A program made the position numbers and the translations under genes. From NCBI RefSeq assembly GCF_900114775.1, contig NZ_FOUE01000002.1, positions 583,857-647,856 of the forward strand: a stretch of 64,000 nt of DNA. The letters are read 5' to 3'. Position 1 is the stretch's first letter. Each line of letters starts with the position of its first letter. Source of the stretch: Marinobacter zhejiangensis (lineage in GTDB: Bacteria > Pseudomonadota > Gammaproteobacteria > Pseudomonadales > Oleiphilaceae). The notes beneath the pieces are model-generated. The model made no database searches. It was not told where the DNA came from and saw only the letters and a program-made list of their open reading frames with translations. Below are positions 51,432 through 60,629 of the stretch, in pieces.

Positions 51432-52137
51432 CTTCGAGTTACCCAATAATGTAGATATGGTCATCGGCGACGATGGCCACTCTGTCGCCAGTATGCTGGC
51501 GGAGAAGGTGGCGGGGGTGTTGGATGATCGTCTGCAACGGCCAGGTAGGGCCAGTCTTGCGGTCTCTGGCGGAAAAACGCCTATTGCCTTTCTGGAGTTA
51601 CTTAGTTGCAAGCCCATCGACTGGTCTCGTGTCGATGTGGTGTTGGTGGATGAGCGTTGTGTCAATGAGGATGACCCGGCGAGCAACGCACGCCTAGTCA
51701 AGCAGTACCTGCTGCGCGGGCCGGCGTCGGCAGCCAGGTATGTTCCGATCTGGCAGGATAATGTGTCTGTGGCTGATGGTTGCCGGCAGGCGGAAAAGGC
51801 CCTGGACCTGATTGAATGGCCGCTGACGGCGCTGGTTTTGGGGATGGGAGTGGATGGCCATACGGCATCGCTCTTTCCCGATGCTCCAGAGTTATATGCC
51901 GCGCTGGATGCCAGCAAGCCTGCCAGGGTGTTAGCGTTGACGCCGCCCTCACAGTCTCACCCGCGGGTGTCACTGACGTTGCGAGCGCTTGGCGGAGCGC
52001 AGTACAAGGCCCTGCACCTGAAGGGTATGGACAAGCTTGAGGCCCTTAAGCAGGCGAGTGAGCGCCTGGATGATGTTGCGGAGATGCCCATTCGCCTGTT
52101 TTTGAGCCTGGGTGTCGTTGTGTTCTGGAGTGCCTGA
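51418..52137 (+). CDS. pgl: 6-phosphogluconolactonase
   Basis: Hydrolyses 6-phosphogluconolactone to 6-phosphogluconate. ATG 51418 with AGGAG 6 bases upstream gives 239 residues and overlaps zwf by 14 bp, so translation is coupled. The DevB-type fold (glucosamine-6-P isomerase-like) shows [13 protein letters not shown] (~50), [12 protein letters not shown] (~82) and [14 protein letters not shown] (~142), which contains the catalytic Asp/His. It is second in the zwf-pgl-eda operon. Confidence 0.95.
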   Translation: MKTPDFELPNNVDMVIGDDGHSVASMLAEKVAGVLDDRLQRPGRASLAVSGGKTPIAFLELLSCKPIDWSRVDVVLVDERCVNEDDPASNARLVKQYLLRGPASAARYVPIWQDNVSVADGCRQAEKALDLIEWPLTALVLGMGVDGHTASLFPDAPELYAALDASKPARVLALTPPSQSHPRVSLTLRALGGAQYKALHLKGMDKLEALKQASERLDDVAEMPIRLFLSLGVVVFWSA

Positions 52138-52156
52138 CCTTTAGCCGGAGATATCT

Positions 52157-52810
52157 ATGTCCCAGTTGTCTGATGTCTATCGTAGCCGTATCCATGACTT
52201 GATGAGCGCAAGTCCGTTGATTCCGGTAATTACCATTGAGAATCCGGATGATGCTTTTCCGTTGTGCAAGGCCTTGGTGGCTGGTGGTATTCGGATACTA
52301 GAGATCACGTTGCGTACGGAGCACGGGCTGGGGGCTATTGCCCAGTTGCGAGAGACCTTGCCGGAAGTCTGGGTTGGTGCTGGCACGGTCACAAACGTTC
52401 AGCAATACCGTGCGGTGGAGCAGGCGGGGGCTCAGTTTGTGGTGACGCCGGGGGTAACGGAGGCAATCCTCCAGCATGGATTGGGCTCTGACGTCCCATT
52501 GGTTCCCGGGATTGCGACAGCGTCTGAGCTGATGCTGGGCTATGCCATGGGGTACCGTGATTTTAAGTTCTTTCCGGCTGAAGTAGCGGGAGGGATTCCT
52601 GCCTTGAAGGCGCTTGCGGGGCCTTTCCCGGATGTTCAGTTCTGCCCGACGGGGGGGATTCGCCGGGAAACCGCTCGACAGTACCTGGACCTGGATAACG
52701 TGCTGGCGGTAGGGGGGAGCTGGCTGACGCCCAGAGAGGCGGTCAGGCAACGTGACTGGCCGTTGATTTCAGGGGTCGCCAGGGACAGCCTTGCTGAACT
52801 GGGGCGCTGA
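52157..52810 (+). CDS. eda: KDPG/KHG aldolase
   Basis: Cleaves 2-keto-3-deoxy-6-phosphogluconate to pyruvate and glyceraldehyde-3-phosphate, the last Entner-Doudoroff step. The 217-residue protein has the Schiff-base K137 in RDFKFFPAE, the catalytic Glu in LEITLRTE (~51) and the phosphate-binding CPTGGI. It follows pgl by 19 bp. The dehydratase gene edd is not in the cluster or window and must lie elsewhere if the pathway is complete. The substrate of Eda's partner step is the presumed HexR effector. Confidence 0.95.
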   Translation: MSQLSDVYRSRIHDLMSASPLIPVITIENPDDAFPLCKALVAGGIRILEITLRTEHGLGAIAQLRETLPEVWVGAGTVTNVQQYRAVEQAGAQFVVTPGVTEAILQHGLGSDVPLVPGIATASELMLGYAMGYRDFKFFPAEVAGGIPALKALAGPFPDVQFCPTGGIRRETARQYLDLDNVLAVGGSWLTPREAVRQRDWPLISGVARDSLAELGR

Positions 52811-52832
52811 TTGCTGTTGATATCACCAAGAG

Positions 52833-52861
52833 CGCCAGGCCCGCACTGGGCGGGCCTGGCG
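52833..52861. terminator. Hairpin between convergent eda and pykA
   Basis: CGCCAGGCCCGC-ACTGG-GCGGGCCTGGCG, a perfect 12-bp GC-rich stem. It lacks a T-tract, so it may act as a 3'-end stabiliser rather than a classic terminator. Confidence 0.55.
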
Positions 52862-52868
52862 GCGATCG

Positions 52869-54317
52869 CTAACGGATTGCCTCGCCAACCTGGGCTATCT
52901 TAAGGGTGTTGGTGCCACCTTGTGCGTTGGCGTAATCCCCTTTGGTAATGATCACCAGATCCCCCTGATTGACGATACCGCGCTGCTGAAGTTCGGCAAC
53001 GGCGCGGGCGTTGATTTCATCATTGGGAATCTCAACCGAGTCAAACGGCACGGTCTGGACGCCCCGGTACAATGCGACTCTCCGCTGGGTTGCGCCGTGG
53101 CGCGAGAACGCGAAGATCGGCAGGCCGGATTTAATACGTGACATCAGCAACGGGGTAGCGCCGGTTTCGGTCAGGCAGATCAGCGCCTTGATGCCCTCGA
53201 GGTGGTTGGCCGCATACATGGCTGACAAGGCAATGGCTTCATCCACCCGTTCCATGGTTTCGTTGATGCGGTGTTTTGACTGGCGCATGGATGGGTGTTT
53301 CTCGGCGCCGAGGCAGATTCGCACCATCGCTTCGACCGCTTCAACGGGGTAGTCCCCAACCGCCGTTTCTGCGGACAGCATGACCGCATCGGTGTGGTCG
53401 AGCACGGCATTGGCCACGTCGGACACTTCAGCCCGGGTGGGCATGGGGCTTTCTATCATGGATTCCATCATCTGCGTGGCAGTGATGACCACCCTGTTGA
53501 GGCTGCGAGCGCGGGCGATGATGTGCTTTTGCACGCCCACCAGCTCCGCATCGCCAATTTCTACGGCGAGGTCTCCCCGAGCCACCATGACAGCGTCGGA
53601 TGCGCGGATTACCTCGTCCAGTACCGCTTCATCGTGGGCAAGTTCCGCCCGCTCAATTTTTGCGACCAGGCCGGCCTCTGAACCGGCCGCACGTAGGAGT
53701 TCGCGAGCGGTATGGAGGTCGTCGGCTGTTCGCACGAATGAGACTGCAACATAGTCGGCTTCGAGGGCCGCTGCGGTCTTGATGTCCGCCTTGTCCTTTT
53801 CAGTCAGGGCATCGGCGGACAGGCCGCCACCTCGTTTGTTGAGCCCCTTGTTGTTGGACAGGGGACCACCAATCAGGACCGTCGAGGTGATGCTGTGATC
53901 ATCAACCGAGTCTACCCGCATCTCGATGCGCCCATCGTCGAGCACCAGAATGTCTCCTGGTGTTACGTCCTGAATAAGCTGCTCGTAGTCGATTCCGACG
54001 CCATGTTCATCGCCGTCTTCTTTGTCTTTGGTGGCATCCAGAACAAACGATTGCCCGGCCTTGAGCGTGACTTTGTTGTCACGAAAGCGTGCCACCCGAA
54101 GTTTCGGGCCCTGGAGGTCCGCCAAAATGGCCGTGTTCAGGCCAAGGGCCGTAGAGGCTTCCCGCACCAGACGTGCGCGCTCGATGTGGTCTTGTGCGCT
54201 GCCGTGGGAAAAATTAAGGCGGGTGACGTTGACGCCGGCCTTGAGGATGGCGGTGAGTGACTCGGGGGAATCGGTTGAGGGTCCGAGTGTGGCGACAATT
54301 TTGGTGCGCCTCAGCAT
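52869..54317 (-). CDS. pykA: Pyruvate kinase (PykA type)
   Basis: Converts PEP and ADP to pyruvate and ATP. The 482-residue protein matches the PykA (type II) isozyme along its length: [15 protein letters not shown] at the start, the DLQGPKLRV segment, [17 protein letters not shown] (~160), the catalytic [16 protein letters not shown] and the ATQMMESM motif. ATG 54317. It lies 33 bp after gap on the same strand, forming a gap-pykA lower-glycolysis operon that probably shares the HexR-like site before gap. Confidence 0.95.
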   Translation of the reverse strand: MLRRTKIVATLGPSTDSPESLTAILKAGVNVTRLNFSHGSAQDHIERARLVREASTALGLNTAILADLQGPKLRVARFRDNKVTLKAGQSFVLDATKDKEDGDEHGVGIDYEQLIQDVTPGDILVLDDGRIEMRVDSVDDHSITSTVLIGGPLSNNKGLNKRGGGLSADALTEKDKADIKTAAALEADYVAVSFVRTADDLHTARELLRAAGSEAGLVAKIERAELAHDEAVLDEVIRASDAVMVARGDLAVEIGDAELVGVQKHIIARARSLNRVVITATQMMESMIESPMPTRAEVSDVANAVLDHTDAVMLSAETAVGDYPVEAVEAMVRICLGAEKHPSMRQSKHRINETMERVDEAIALSAMYAANHLEGIKALICLTETGATPLLMSRIKSGLPIFAFSRHGATQRRVALYRGVQTVPFDSVEIPNDEINARAVAELQQRGIVNQGDLVIITKGDYANAQGGTNTLKIAQVGEAIR

Positions 54318-54350
54318 AGGTGCTTGTCCTTTTCTCTGAAAATAATCGGG

Positions 54351-55358
54351 TTAATGATGGCGAGCCTGCATGGCGGCTAGCGTGTTGTCCAATAATCGGT
54401 TTGAGAACCCCCATTCATTGTCGTACCAGGCCATGACTTTGACGTGACGACCGATCACGCGGGTGTGGTTGGTGTCGAAAATGCTGGAGAGTGGGTTGTG
54501 GTTAAAATCAATGCTGACCAGCGGTTCGCTGCTGCAGGCCAGTATTGAGTTGTGTTGGGCCGCGGCTTCCATCACGGCATTGACTTCCTCGGCGGTGGTG
54601 TCGCGTTGGGCAAGGAAACTGAAGTCCACCAGGGAGACGTTGATGGTGGGAACCCGGACGGCCAGGCCATCGAGTCGCCCCTCCAGCTCGGGAATGATCT
54701 TGCCAATCGCACTGGCTGCCCCGGTTCGGGTTGGGATCATCGACTGGGTGGCAGCTCTTGACCGATAGAGGTCTCCGCCCCAGGCATCGGTGACGGGTTG
54801 GTCGTGCGTGTAGGCGTGGATGGTTGTCATCAGGCCGCTCTCGATGCCCATGGCATCATGGAGGGGTTTGGCAACCGGTGCCAGGCAATTGGTGGTGCAG
54901 GATGCGCAGGAAATGATCTGGTGTTCAGGGCGCAGGATGTCATGGTTAATGCCATAAACCACCATGGCATCCGGGTCCTTGGACGGCGCGGAAATCAGTA
55001 CTTTCTTGGCGCCTGCGGCCAGATGCCTGCTGGCTTGTTTATGGTCGGTGAATGCCCCTGTGCATTCCAGGACGACGTCGATATGGTAGCTGCGCCAAGG
55101 CAGGTCCGCGGGATCCTTGATGGCGGTGACGGCAATGTGGTCACCGTTGACCGTCAGGGCCTCGGCGTTGTGGCTGATAATGCCGGGAAACTTGCCGTGG
55201 ACACTGTCGTGCTTCAGCAAGTGGGCATTGCTTTCGGCACTTCCAAGGTCATTGATGGCAATCACTCGGATTTGGTCGCGGTAGTCGCTTTCGTACAGCG
55301 CTCGCAAAACGTTGCGACCAATTCGCCCAAACCCATTAATGGCTACACGAATGGTCAT
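54351..55358 (-). CDS. gap: Glyceraldehyde-3-phosphate dehydrogenase, type I
   Basis: NAD-dependent oxidation of glyceraldehyde-3-phosphate. The 335-residue protein has the Rossmann start [17 protein letters not shown]37 in AINDLG (favours NAD over NADP), the catalytic C154 in SCASCTTNC (many relatives have SNASC; Cys replaces Asn here), and H181 in TTIHAYT. AGGAGAAAG precedes ATG 55358. It resembles the Pseudomonas gap linked to sugar catabolism rather than epd. A HexR-like box overlaps its likely -10 element. Confidence 0.94.
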   Translation of the reverse strand: MTIRVAINGFGRIGRNVLRALYESDYRDQIRVIAINDLGSAESNAHLLKHDSVHGKFPGIISHNAEALTVNGDHIAVTAIKDPADLPWRSYHIDVVLECTGAFTDHKQASRHLAAGAKKVLISAPSKDPDAMVVYGINHDILRPEHQIISCASCTTNCLAPVAKPLHDAMGIESGLMTTIHAYTHDQPVTDAWGGDLYRSRAATQSMIPTRTGAASAIGKIIPELEGRLDGLAVRVPTINVSLVDFSFLAQRDTTAEEVNAVMEAAAQHNSILACSSEPLVSIDFNHNPLSSIFDTNHTRVIGRHVKVMAWYDNEWGFSNRLLDNTLAAMQARHH

Positions 55359-55403
55359 GGTCTTTCTCCTTGTTACCCTGGCTAGGATGCCTCTTTGGGA
55401 GAA

Positions 55404-55418
55404 TGTAGTAATTGTATC
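55404..55418 (+). promoter_or_regulatory. Candidate HexR operator of gap-pykA
   Basis: TGTAGTAATTGTATC differs from the zwf-side site at one base of 15. It covers the predicted gap -10 hexamer, a position suited to repression. Confidence 0.6.
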
Positions 55419-55438
55419 AACATTTCCTCAGGTTGTAA
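55411..55438 (-). promoter_or_regulatory. Candidate sigma-70 promoter of gap
   Basis: On the minus strand, TTACAA (55438-55433), a 16-bp spacer and TACAAT (55416-55411), about 50 bp before the gap start. Confidence 0.5.
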
Positions 55439-55470
55439 TTGATACCAACGTCTTGAGATGGCAATAAGAA

Positions 55471-55488
55471 TGTAAACTTACGTTTACA
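55471..55488. promoter_or_regulatory. 18-bp dyad TGTAAAC-N4-GTTTACA
   Basis: Perfect 7-bp arms around TTAC, between the gap promoter (leftward) and the riboswitch promoter (rightward). It resembles dimeric regulator operators of the LacI type, but the regulator is unknown. Confidence 0.55.
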
Positions 55489-55541
55489 CCGCGTGCAACG
55501 GTAGGGGGGAATATTGGGGTGGCTATGTCGTTGAGGGGCGG

Positions 55542-55547
55542 TATAAT
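55542..55547 (+). promoter_or_regulatory. -10 box of the riboswitch transcript
   Basis: A perfect TATAAT 8 bp before the start of the first glycine aptamer; the -35 region is unclear (TTGGGG at 55514 is too far). Confidence 0.5.
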
Positions 55548-55554
55548 GGCGCCC

Positions 55555-55745
55555 TCGCAGGAGAGAGGGGCCAATGTCAGGCCTCCGCCGAAGGCGCAAA
55601 CTCCCATAATCGCTCAGGCACAGGTACTGCGACATTCTCGAAAAGCCGGCTGGAGAGCGGTCACTCCGAGTGACCCACCGAAGGGGCAAGTGGCGACAGG
55701 CCACGTAAACTCTCAGGTACACAGGACAGAGGGAGAGGCACAACC
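55555..55745 (+). ncRNA. Tandem glycine riboswitch
   Basis: Two glycine aptamers in series. Aptamer 1: P1 TCGCAG (55555-55560) pairs with CTGCGA (55627-55632), followed inside by GGAGAG, a GCCGAAGGCGCAA segment and CTCAGGCACAGG. Aptamer 2: TGGAGAG (55651-55657), stem GGTCAC/GTGACC, ACCGAAGGGGCAA, stem GTGG/CCAC and ACTCTCAGGTACACAGGA. These are the conserved cores of the glycine riboswitch. There is no T-run before the start codon, so control may act on translation. On glycine binding such tandem switches commonly turn expression on; the direction here is not shown by the sequence. Confidence 0.93.
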
Positions 55746-55761
55746 TTCACAGGAGTACTGT

Positions 55762-56382
55762 GTGCTGACCTATGTCTATGTGATAGCCATTACCACCGAA
55801 GCCATGTCCGGCGCGCTCGCGGCCGGTCGTCGTAACATGGATCTGTTCGGGGTAGCCCTGATTGCGTTCCTGACGGCCCTGGGGGGCGGCACGGTTCGCG
55901 ATATTTTGCTTGGAAACTATCCGGTTTCCTGGACCCAGCATCCTTCGTACATCTATCTCACCATTTCAGCAGGTTTGATCACCATGCTGATTGCCCGCTT
56001 CATGAAGCACCTGCATCAGTTATTTCTGGTTCTGGATGCGATGGGGCTTGTTGCCTTCACCATTATTGGCTGTAACGTAGCGCTGCAACTGGGGTACCCC
56101 ACGGTCGTGGTGGTAATGGCTGGTATTACTACGGGAATCTTTGGCGGAATTCTGCGAGATATCATGTGCAACCGTACGCCGCAGGTTTTGCGGCATGAGC
56201 TCTATGCCAGTGTGTCACTGATCGTTGCGCTGCTATACCTTGGGCTCGACGAGCGGGGCGTCAATCACGACATAAATATGCTGGCGTCGTTCAGTGTTGG
56301 TTTGTTGCTGCGACTGGTGGCGATTCGCTGGCAATGTTCCTTGCCCGTTTTCAGCTATGCGCCGGAACGGTGGAGTGACTGA
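55762..56382 (+). CDS. UPF0126/TRIC-family membrane protein, probable glycine transporter
   Basis: A 206-residue protein with about seven membrane helices and two copies of the family core: GGGTVRDILLGN (~42-53) and GGILRDIMCNRTP (~129-141), the repeated G-G-x-x-R-D motif of UPF0126/TRIC proteins. GTG 55762 with AGGAG 6 bases upstream is the start; the frame open from 55519 runs through the riboswitch and is not translated. Some UPF0126 members have been linked to glycine use, and the riboswitch directly ahead strongly suggests glycine import or export. Direction and selectivity are unproven. Confidence 0.88.
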   Translation: MLTYVYVIAITTEAMSGALAAGRRNMDLFGVALIAFLTALGGGTVRDILLGNYPVSWTQHPSYIYLTISAGLITMLIARFMKHLHQLFLVLDAMGLVAFTIIGCNVALQLGYPTVVVVMAGITTGIFGGILRDIMCNRTPQVLRHELYASVSLIVALLYLGLDERGVNHDINMLASFSVGLLLRLVAIRWQCSLPVFSYAPERWSD

Positions 56383-56406
56383 CTCGGTTGGAGAGGGCGG
56401 TGAAAG

Positions 56407-56432
56407 CCGGATCCGGCGGTCGCCGGATCCGG
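56407..56432. terminator. GC-rich hairpin between UPF0126 gene and acyl-CoA synthetase gene
   Basis: CCGGATCCGGCG-GT-CGCCGGATCCGG, a perfect inverted repeat whose arms are themselves palindromic (CCGGATCCGG). It lies between convergent genes and has no T-tract. Confidence 0.5.
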
Positions 56433-56442
56433 TGTAAAGGGG

Positions 56443-58122
56443 TTACTCCCAGATAACGGATTTACGTTCGGCGTACCAGCCATCCATGCGATCCGCGTAG
56501 TGGCTTTCGATTACGTTGCGTTTGATCTTCATGGTCGGGGTCAGCATGCCGTTTTCCATGGTCCACGGCTCCCTCACGACCACTGCGAATGCCAGGGTTT
56601 CATGGGGTTCGCAGCGAGCGTTGACCTGTTTGAGGACGTCGCCCAGCTCCTGGTTCATGGCGGCTTTGGCTTCAGGGGATTGCATTTCTGCCCGGGCATC
56701 ATCGGACAGCAGCACGAGGGCAAATGGTTGGGGCTGATTGGCACCAGCAATGCAGACCACCTCCAGCTTGGGGTGGTTAAAGCGGTTCTCGATCGGTACC
56801 GGAACCACATATTTACCCTTGGATGTTTTGAACAGGTCCTTGACCCGGCCCGTGATGCGCAGGTATCCGCTGGCATCCACTTCGCCCATGTCGCCGGTTT
56901 TCAGGAACCCGTCGTCGGTCAGGTCTTCCTTGGTTTTCTCGGGGTTCTTGAAGTAACCAATCATCTGGCCAGGGCTGCGAACCTGAACCTCGCCGCCTTC
57001 GCCAATGCGCTGCTCGACGCCAGGGTTGGGAACGCCAACCGTGCCCACCTTGGCCTCGCCTGGCCGGTTGGCGTGGGAGTAGCCGAAGTTTTCCGACATG
57101 CCATAGACTTCCAGCAGTTCCAGTCCCAGGTTGCGGTACCAGGCGATGATTTCAGGAGGCAGCGGAGCTGCACCTGTCAGAGCGGCGCGACAGTGGTTGA
57201 GACCCAACTGGGTCAGCACTTTCTTCTTTACTACGCGGTTAAGCAGGGGAATGTTGAAGAGTAGCTTCTGCTTTTTCGGTGGCAGCTTTTCATTGATGGC
57301 CAGGTAGAACTTGGTCCACAGCCGGGGCACCGAGAAGAACAGGGTGGGGCGTGCCCTCTGCAAATCTTCCTGGAACGTATCCAGGGAGTTGGCAAAGAAC
57401 AGGTGAACACCAAAGAACAGCGACAGCGTTTCTACCGCCGCACGTTCCGCGACGTGAGCGAGGGGCAGGTAGGACAGCATGCGGTCTTCATTATTGACCG
57501 GGAACAGTTCTTTCAATCCGCTGGCGACGGACAGGATAGCGCCAAAGTTATGCATGACGCCTTTGGGGCGTCCGGTACTGCCGGAGGTGTAAACGATGGT
57601 TGCGAGGTCATCCGGTTTGGGGTGATGCAGGGGCTGAGGTTGCGTGGATGCGATTACGTCGCCCCAAGTGGGGGTGTCATCACGCGGTGACATTGGCAGT
57701 GACACAATGGGGAGGTCGTCGGGAATAACGTTCTTGACGTCGTTCCAGCTATCGACCTTACCGTCCAGCTTGCCAAGGAACAGCAATTTGGCATCGCTAT
57801 GCTCAAGAATGTAGGCAGCGGTTTCTCCATTCAGGGTTGGGTACATCGGAACGGAAACGTGGCCTGCGGCCCAGATCGCAAGATCGGCGAGTATCCAGTG
57901 GGCGCTGTTCTTGCCGAGGATGGCGATGTTGCTGCGTTCAGGGAGTGCCAGCGACCTCAGGTATGCGGACATCCGGCCAACCTCGTCGGCGGCTTGCTTC
58001 CAGGTGATCTCCTGGGTGCTGCCATCGGGAAATGGTTGGGTGAGGTAAATTTTATCGGGTGTCGTGCTGGCCCAGTATTCGAGGCAATCCAGCGACGTGC
58101 TTGGGGTGGTCACCGCATTCAT
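56443..58122 (-). CDS. AMP-binding acyl-CoA synthetase (long-chain type)
   Basis: An adenylate-forming enzyme, 559 residues, most like long-chain acyl-CoA ligases. The P-loop is YTSGSTGRPKGVMH (~180-193), followed by the linker VPRLWTKFY, YGMSENFG (~345), TGDMGEVDASGYLRITGR (~420) and the C-terminal Lys in LTPTMKIKRN. It has no signal peptide. AGGAGCACC precedes ATG 58122. Likely activates fatty acids for degradation or wax/lipid synthesis; the exact chain length cannot be told. It stands alone with no beta-oxidation genes adjacent. Confidence 0.9.
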   Translation of the reverse strand: MNAVTTPSTSLDCLEYWASTTPDKIYLTQPFPDGSTQEITWKQAADEVGRMSAYLRSLALPERSNIAILGKNSAHWILADLAIWAAGHVSVPMYPTLNGETAAYILEHSDAKLLFLGKLDGKVDSWNDVKNVIPDDLPIVSLPMSPRDDTPTWGDVIASTQPQPLHHPKPDDLATIVYTSGSTGRPKGVMHNFGAILSVASGLKELFPVNNEDRMLSYLPLAHVAERAAVETLSLFFGVHLFFANSLDTFQEDLQRARPTLFFSVPRLWTKFYLAINEKLPPKKQKLLFNIPLLNRVVKKKVLTQLGLNHCRAALTGAAPLPPEIIAWYRNLGLELLEVYGMSENFGYSHANRPGEAKVGTVGVPNPGVEQRIGEGGEVQVRSPGQMIGYFKNPEKTKEDLTDDGFLKTGDMGEVDASGYLRITGRVKDLFKTSKGKYVVPVPIENRFNHPKLEVVCIAGANQPQPFALVLLSDDARAEMQSPEAKAAMNQELGDVLKQVNARCEPHETLAFAVVVREPWTMENGMLTPTMKIKRNVIESHYADRMDGWYAERKSVIWE

Positions 58123-58321
58123 TGAGGTGCTCCTTTATTGTCGGGTGTTGTTATTTGTTTTCCCACAAACCGGTCCTATGGGATTGTTTTTATTCGGAGA
58201 TAGTCTCACGCTGCCGGACCGTTGAAGTTATCATAGCGGCTTGAGGTTCGTTCGGCGAGGGTTTGTCACCTTTGCGCCGAGATAGCCAATATCCCCGGCT
58301 TCTTGAAGGAAGTGAGTGCAC

Positions 58322-58654
58322 ATGACGTATTGGGTTTATCTGGTGATTGCCATTGTTGCGGAAGTGATTGCCACGACGGCGCTGAAGTCAAGTGACGGCT
58401 TCAGTCGCCTGCTGCCCTCCATTGTGGTTGTGGCCGGATACAGTGTGGCTTTTTATTGCCTTGCGCTGGCCCTGCGGACTATTCCGGTTGGGGTTGCCTA
58501 TGCGATCTGGTCGGGGGTGGGGGTGGTGATGGTGACGATTCTGGCCTGGGTGTTCTTTGGGCAGCGTCTGGACCTGCCCGCGATTGCTGGGATGGGGCTT
58601 ATAATCGCGGGCGTGGTCGTCATGAACGTGTTCTCTCAAACCGTTTCACACTGA
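58322..58654 (+). CDS. Small multidrug resistance (SMR) efflux protein
   Basis: A 110-residue, four-helix proton-coupled exporter of the EmrE/Qac family. The essential E14 is present in IVAEVIATT, and [11 protein letters not shown] and [14 protein letters not shown] match the EmrE subgroup closely; W62-equivalent Trp in AIWSG is kept. ATG 58322 is favoured over GTG 58316. Such pumps expel quaternary ammonium compounds and, in some subtypes, guanidinium or betaine-like solutes. A single gene, not a paired SMR. Confidence 0.93.
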   Translation: MTYWVYLVIAIVAEVIATTALKSSDGFSRLLPSIVVVAGYSVAFYCLALALRTIPVGVAYAIWSGVGVVMVTILAWVFFGQRLDLPAIAGMGLIIAGVVVMNVFSQTVSH

Positions 58655-58664
58655 CTGGCGGCGC

Positions 58665-60404
58665 CTAATAGCCCTGGGCCGATGAGGTGCTGCGTCTTGG
58701 GTCTGCACCACCATACAAGATGCCATCGTCGCCAATATGGATGCTCTGAATGGCGCCCATTGCACTCCGGGTTTCCACCGTGTGTCCCATGTCCTGCAGT
58801 AAAGTGATGGTATCCGGGCTGATGCCGTTCTCAATGCGGATTTCATCCGGTAGCCACTGATGGTGAATGCGCGGGGCTGATACTGCCGACTGGATGTTCA
58901 TGCCGTGGTCGATCACATTCATCAGTACCTGCAATGTCGTGGTTATGATCCTTGAGCCGCCGGGGCTGCCGGTGACCAAAACGTTCCGGTCATCGCGCCT
59001 GACAATTGTCGGGGACATGGAGCTCAGCATGCGCTTGCCTGGTTCTATGCGGTTGGCCTCGCCGCCAATCAGTCCGTAGGCGTTGGGTACCCCGGGTTTG
59101 GCGCTAAAATCATCCATTTCATTGTTGAGGAGAAAGCCTGCGCCGGTCACGGTAATTCCGGAGCCGTAGCTGAAATTGATGGTGTAGGTGTTGGACACTG
59201 CATTGCCCCAGCGGTCAACGATGGAAAAGTGGGTTGTCTCGTTGCTTTCGTAGCTGGCCGGGTTGCCCGCACGAATGTCGAGCGATGCTCTGGCCTGCCC
59301 CGGATCAATGTCGGCCCTGAGTTCGGTGGCATAACGCTTGTCGGTAAGTCCGGATAAGGGCACGTCGACGAAATCGGTGTCTCCCAGATACTCGGACCGG
59401 TCTGCGTAGGCGAGCTTCATGGCTTCCGCCATCAGGTGAATGCTCTGGGCGGAGTTGTGGCCGTACTCGCCCATCGGGTAGCCCTCCAGGATATTCAGTA
59501 TCTGAATGATGTGGGTGCCGCCGGAGGAAGGGGGCGACATAGAGTAGATGTCGTAACCCCGATAGCTGCCGCGGACCGGTTGGCGCTCTACGGGGCGGTA
59601 GTTCTTCAAGTCGGCTTCCGTAATCAGCCCTCCATTTCGGCTCATCTCTTCAACTATCAGTCGGGCGGTTTCGCCTTCATAGAAGCCTGCAGTACCGTGG
59701 TCGGCAATTCGTTGCAGGGTATCTGCAAGCTCCGGCTGGCGGAAGCGTTCCCCCGGTTGGTAGGTGCTGCCATCTTCCTTGTAGAAGGTGGCGCGGGTGG
59801 CGGGCCATTGTTGCAGGCGGTCGCGGACACTTTCCAGGCCATCGGTAAATCGTGGGGGTACAACGAATCCTTCGCGGGCCAGCTTGATGGCCGGCGCAAG
59901 CGCGGTTTTCAGATCGATTGTGCCGTGTTTCTCCAGTGCCAGGGCGAGGCCGGCTACCGTGCCTGGCACGCCAGCCGCCAGGTGGGTGAAACGGCTGCGT
60001 TCGGTTACGGCATCGCCATTTTCGTCCTGGAACATGGTTTCAGTTGCTGCCGCTGGAGCGGTTTCGCGGTAATCGATAGCGGTGACGGGGCTGGAATCTC
60101 CGGGGGCGATGAGCATGAAGCCGCCGCCGCCAATATTGCCGGAGCGGGGTTGGGTAACCGCGAGGGCAAACCCGGCCGTTACTGCGGCATCAATCGCGTT
60201 GCCGCCACTTTTGAGGACCTCCAGGGCAACCTCTGTTGCCAGGGTATGACTGGTTGCCACCATGCCGTTAAGCCCAACTGCGGGGTGGAAGCGCTCGCCT
60301 TCAAGGATGGCATCGGCATTGGCTGGGGTGAGGGGGATCGACAGGCTTAGGGCGACCAGCACGGCGGTGAGTGGGGGAAGGTGTTTTCTCGTTGGGGTAG
60401 TCAT
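58665..60404 (-). CDS. ggt: Gamma-glutamyltransferase (glutathione hydrolase)
   Basis: A periplasmic N-terminal nucleophile enzyme that removes the gamma-glutamyl group from glutathione and related peptides. The 579-residue precursor has a signal peptide (~1-31, ending ANADA) and autocleaves before T390 in NETTHFSIVD, the new N-terminal nucleophile, giving large and small subunits. NIGGGGFM (~97) and the glycine-rich GSPGGSRII near the C-terminus are typical. It is convergent with the SMR gene, only 10 bp apart. Confidence 0.95.
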   Translation of the reverse strand: MTTPTRKHLPPLTAVLVALSLSIPLTPANADAILEGERFHPAVGLNGMVATSHTLATEVALEVLKSGGNAIDAAVTAGFALAVTQPRSGNIGGGGFMLIAPGDSSPVTAIDYRETAPAAATETMFQDENGDAVTERSRFTHLAAGVPGTVAGLALALEKHGTIDLKTALAPAIKLAREGFVVPPRFTDGLESVRDRLQQWPATRATFYKEDGSTYQPGERFRQPELADTLQRIADHGTAGFYEGETARLIVEEMSRNGGLITEADLKNYRPVERQPVRGSYRGYDIYSMSPPSSGGTHIIQILNILEGYPMGEYGHNSAQSIHLMAEAMKLAYADRSEYLGDTDFVDVPLSGLTDKRYATELRADIDPGQARASLDIRAGNPASYESNETTHFSIVDRWGNAVSNTYTINFSYGSGITVTGAGFLLNNEMDDFSAKPGVPNAYGLIGGEANRIEPGKRMLSSMSPTIVRRDDRNVLVTGSPGGSRIITTTLQVLMNVIDHGMNIQSAVSAPRIHHQWLPDEIRIENGISPDTITLLQDMGHTVETRSAMGAIQSIHIGDDGILYGGADPRRSTSSAQGY

Positions 60405-60629
60405 GGGGTCATCCTTGTCGTTGGAGGGGCAGTGCGCCTTCAGTATAGGGTCGAAATTTCAGTGCTGCTGGGTTAAACCCACGCGGCGACGCAGGAAAGG
60501 GGTGATAAGTTCGGTTATAGCCAATGCCCCTTCGTTTCTGGCGTTCAGATAGGCTATGATAACCGGTCATTTTTTTGGGCGTGGCGTTTGTGTCGTCCGC
60601 TATTCCAGGTTTAGTAAGGAAAGGCTTTC

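Noticed and set aside
55519..55761. In-frame upstream extension of the UPF0126 protein
   Set aside because: The extension coincides base for base with the tandem glycine riboswitch and has no membrane or family-like sequence; a good ribosome site and GTG lie after it.
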